Source: Clostridiales bacterium
GTDB lineage: Bacteria > Bacillota > Clostridia > Lachnospirales > WRAX01
Assembly: GCA_031262335.1 (NCBI GenBank)
Contig: JAISHX010000139.1
Span: forward strand, 1-7,450
Reading direction: 5' to 3'
DNA: 7,450 nt
Shown here: in pieces, positions 5,899 through 7,450 of the stretch
Position numbering within the stretch: position 1 is the stretch's first letter
How the letters are laid out: every line of letters starts with the position of its first letter
The notes under the pieces: generated by a model
Databases searched by the model: none
Seen by the model: the letters and a program-made list of their open reading frames with translations, nothing else
What the model was told of the DNA's origin: nothing
Translations under genes and position numbers: made by a program

Positions 5899-7450
5899 TT
5901 AAAGTTTGAACATATCCAAAAAATCTTGCTCGGAAATTATAGGAATATTTAGGGAAATAGCTTTTTTGTTTTTAGATGAATCAGACATAGGGTCGTTGTT
6001 TATTAAATATGAGGTTTTGACAGAAACAGAAGTTTTAACTTTTCCGCCGCGTTCTTCGATGAACTTTTGCAGAGCGGCTCTATTCTCAAATTTTATTAAA
6101 TCGCCTGTTATAACAAACGATTTTCCGGCAAACGAAGCGCCTTCAATAGTTTCGGGCTTTTGCAAATTCAGGATATTTACAGCCGCATCATATAATGCGG
6201 AATTTTTTTTGTCATTAAAATACAAAACAATGCTTTTAGCAATTGATTCTCCAAACCCTTCAATCGCAATTAAATCCTGAACCGATGCTGATTTTATTTT
6301 TTCAAAGTCATAGTTAAAATGGGTACATAATAATTTTGCGCCGGCAAGTCCGACTTGAGAAATCCCCAATGCGTAAATAAAGTGTGCCGCATCTGCGTTT
6401 TTTGATTTTTCGATTGCCTCAAAAAGATTATCAACAGATTTTTTTCCAAAACCGTCCATATTACTTATTTCTTGCTCATGTTCTTTCAGATAATATATAT
6501 CTAAATAATTTTTTAAAAAATTTTTCTCTGTAAATTTTTCTATTTTTTTCACAGAGAATCCGTCAATGTTCATTGCATCGCGGCTTGTAAAATGCGTTAA
6601 TGATTCAACAAGCTTTGCACGGCAGTTTGGATTTCTACAGTAAAGAAATTTTGTATTGTTACTTTCGGTTATTTCGGAAGTAAATCCGCAAACAGGACAC
6701 GACCCGGGAATTTCTCCGATGCCGCTTTTCGTAAGGTTTTCAGCTACTTGCGGAATAATCATATTTGCTTTGTAGACTGTTATTTTATCACCTATGCCAA
6801 GCTCCAGTGACTGTGCTATGCTTAAATTATGCAAACTCGCTCTTTCAACTGTTGTGCCTTCAATTTCTACCGGCTCAAAAACAGCAATAGGATTAATCAG
6901 TCCGGTGCGCGAAACAGACCATTCTATTTCAAGTAAAGTGGTTTCGGCTATTTCGTCAGTCCATTTAAACGCAATTGAATCTTTTGGGAATTTACTTGTA
7001 GCTCCAAGACTGTCGGAAAAAGCAATGTCATCAAAAGTTAAAACAAGTCCGTCTGAAGCAAATTTATTTGATATAATATTTTCAGAAAAAAACGCAACTG
7101 TTTCATCAATGTTTTCGGCAGTAACAAATTTGTATTGTACAACAGAGAATCCTAATTCGCGCAGAAACTCTAATTTTTCTGACTTCAGCGTAAACTGTTT
7201 ACCTTCCGCAATAACTAACGCAAACGCAAAAAAATGCACTTTACGCGCCGAACAAAGTGAGCTGTCCAATTGCCTGATTGAACCGCTGCAAAGGTTTCGG
7301 GGATTTTTATATTTTTCACCTTCAGGCAACGATTCATTTATTTTGGCAAAATCATCATAAGAAATTACAGATTCTCCGCGCAAAATAAGCTTGCCGCAAA
7401 AAGCAATTTTTAAGGGCAGATTTTTGAATGTAACCGCATTATGAGTTATA
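5899..7450 (-). CDS. ligA: NAD-dependent DNA ligase LigA (N-terminus outside window)
   Basis: LigA seals nicks in replication and repair, using NAD+ to form an enzyme-AMP intermediate. The visible 516 residues (numbered from codon 7449-7447) are the C-terminal three quarters of a normal enzyme of about 650-670; the NAD-binding Ia domain and the KxDG lysine lie beyond the edge. Visible in order: rest of the adenylation domain with NPRN (49-52), LRQLD-type SIRQLD, DGLVLT (133-138) and AFKW (Lys162); OB fold with RTGLINPIAV and ERASLHN; a Cys4 zinc finger (C251, C254, C271, C276); helix-hairpin-helix repeats (about 294-407, for example MDGFGKKSV and IEGFGESIA); and a BRCT domain (434-516). The frame is open without a start up to the right edge; a TTG at 7383 is internal. 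Thr138 occupies the position of E. coli Lys290, noted among the findings. Stop TAA is at 5901-5899. It heads the apparent minus-strand operon visible here. Confidence 0.95.
   Translation of the reverse strand, partial: ITHNAVTFKNLPLKIAFCGKLILRGESVISYDDFAKINESLPEGEKYKNPRNLCSGSIRQLDSSLCSARKVHFFAFALVIAEGKQFTLKSEKLEFLRELGFSVVQYKFVTAENIDETVAFFSENIISNKFASDGLVLTFDDIAFSDSLGATSKFPKDSIAFKWTDEIAETTLLEIEWSVSRTGLINPIAVFEPVEIEGTTVERASLHNLSIAQSLELGIGDKITVYKANMIIPQVAENLTKSGIGEIPGSCPVCGFTSEITESNNTKFLYCRNPNCRAKLVESLTHFTSRDAMNIDGFSVKKIEKFTEKNFLKNYLDIYYLKEHEQEISNMDGFGKKSVDNLFEAIEKSKNADAAHFIYALGISQVGLAGAKLLCTHFNYDFEKIKSASVQDLIAIEGFGESIAKSIVLYFNDKKNSALYDAAVNILNLQKPETIEGASFAGKSFVITGDLIKFENRAALQKFIEERGGKVKTSVSVKTSYLINNDPMSDSSKNKKAISLNIPIISEQDFLDMFKL

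Noticed and set aside
6794..7360. Plus-strand open frame of 188 residues opposite ligA
   Set aside because: The minus strand carries unmistakable LigA domains over the whole stretch; this frame is a Ser-rich antisense shadow.

Overview
The window reads as chromosomal DNA of a low-GC Gram-positive bacterium, most likely a member of the Clostridia (Bacillota). The reasons are the AT-rich codons, Shine-Dalgarno sites of the AGGAGG type before nearly every gene, GTG and TTG starts, and the gene set: a VanW-domain protein, a DivIVA-domain protein, a YycI-like membrane protein and an NAD-dependent DNA ligase with clostridial-looking motifs. I see no insertion sequence, prophage gene, CRISPR array, tRNA or rRNA.

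Left part, plus strand (about 1-3214): the tail of an unidentified gene, then a small HExxH protein with two CxxC pairs, a TSCPD-domain protein two bases further on, a VanW-family membrane-anchored protein with a repetitive Pro/Thr/Glu tail, and a GtrA-family membrane protein three bases after it. Spacing suggests two tightly coupled pairs (HExxH + TSCPD, VanW + GtrA). The first two look like small cytosolic metal- or thiol-binding proteins. The second two act at the cell envelope.

Middle (3211-4373): a strong 14-bp hairpin lies between the convergent GtrA and DivIVA-like genes and should end transcription mainly of the latter. The DivIVA-like gene runs on the minus strand from a near-consensus promoter with an extended -10 element. 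Divergent from it is tadA, the tRNA wobble adenosine deaminase.

Right part, minus strand (4363-7450): an apparent operon read from right to left: ligA (5' end outside the window), an eight-segment membrane protein with an internal repeat, and a bitopic protein resembling YycI. The last gene overlaps the end of tadA by 11 bp, tail to tail.

No obviously new multi-gene system is visible. The points most worth following up are the HExxH/Cys4 plus TSCPD pair, the altered adenylation-pocket residues of LigA, and a YycI-like gene sitting apart from any WalRK genes in this window.
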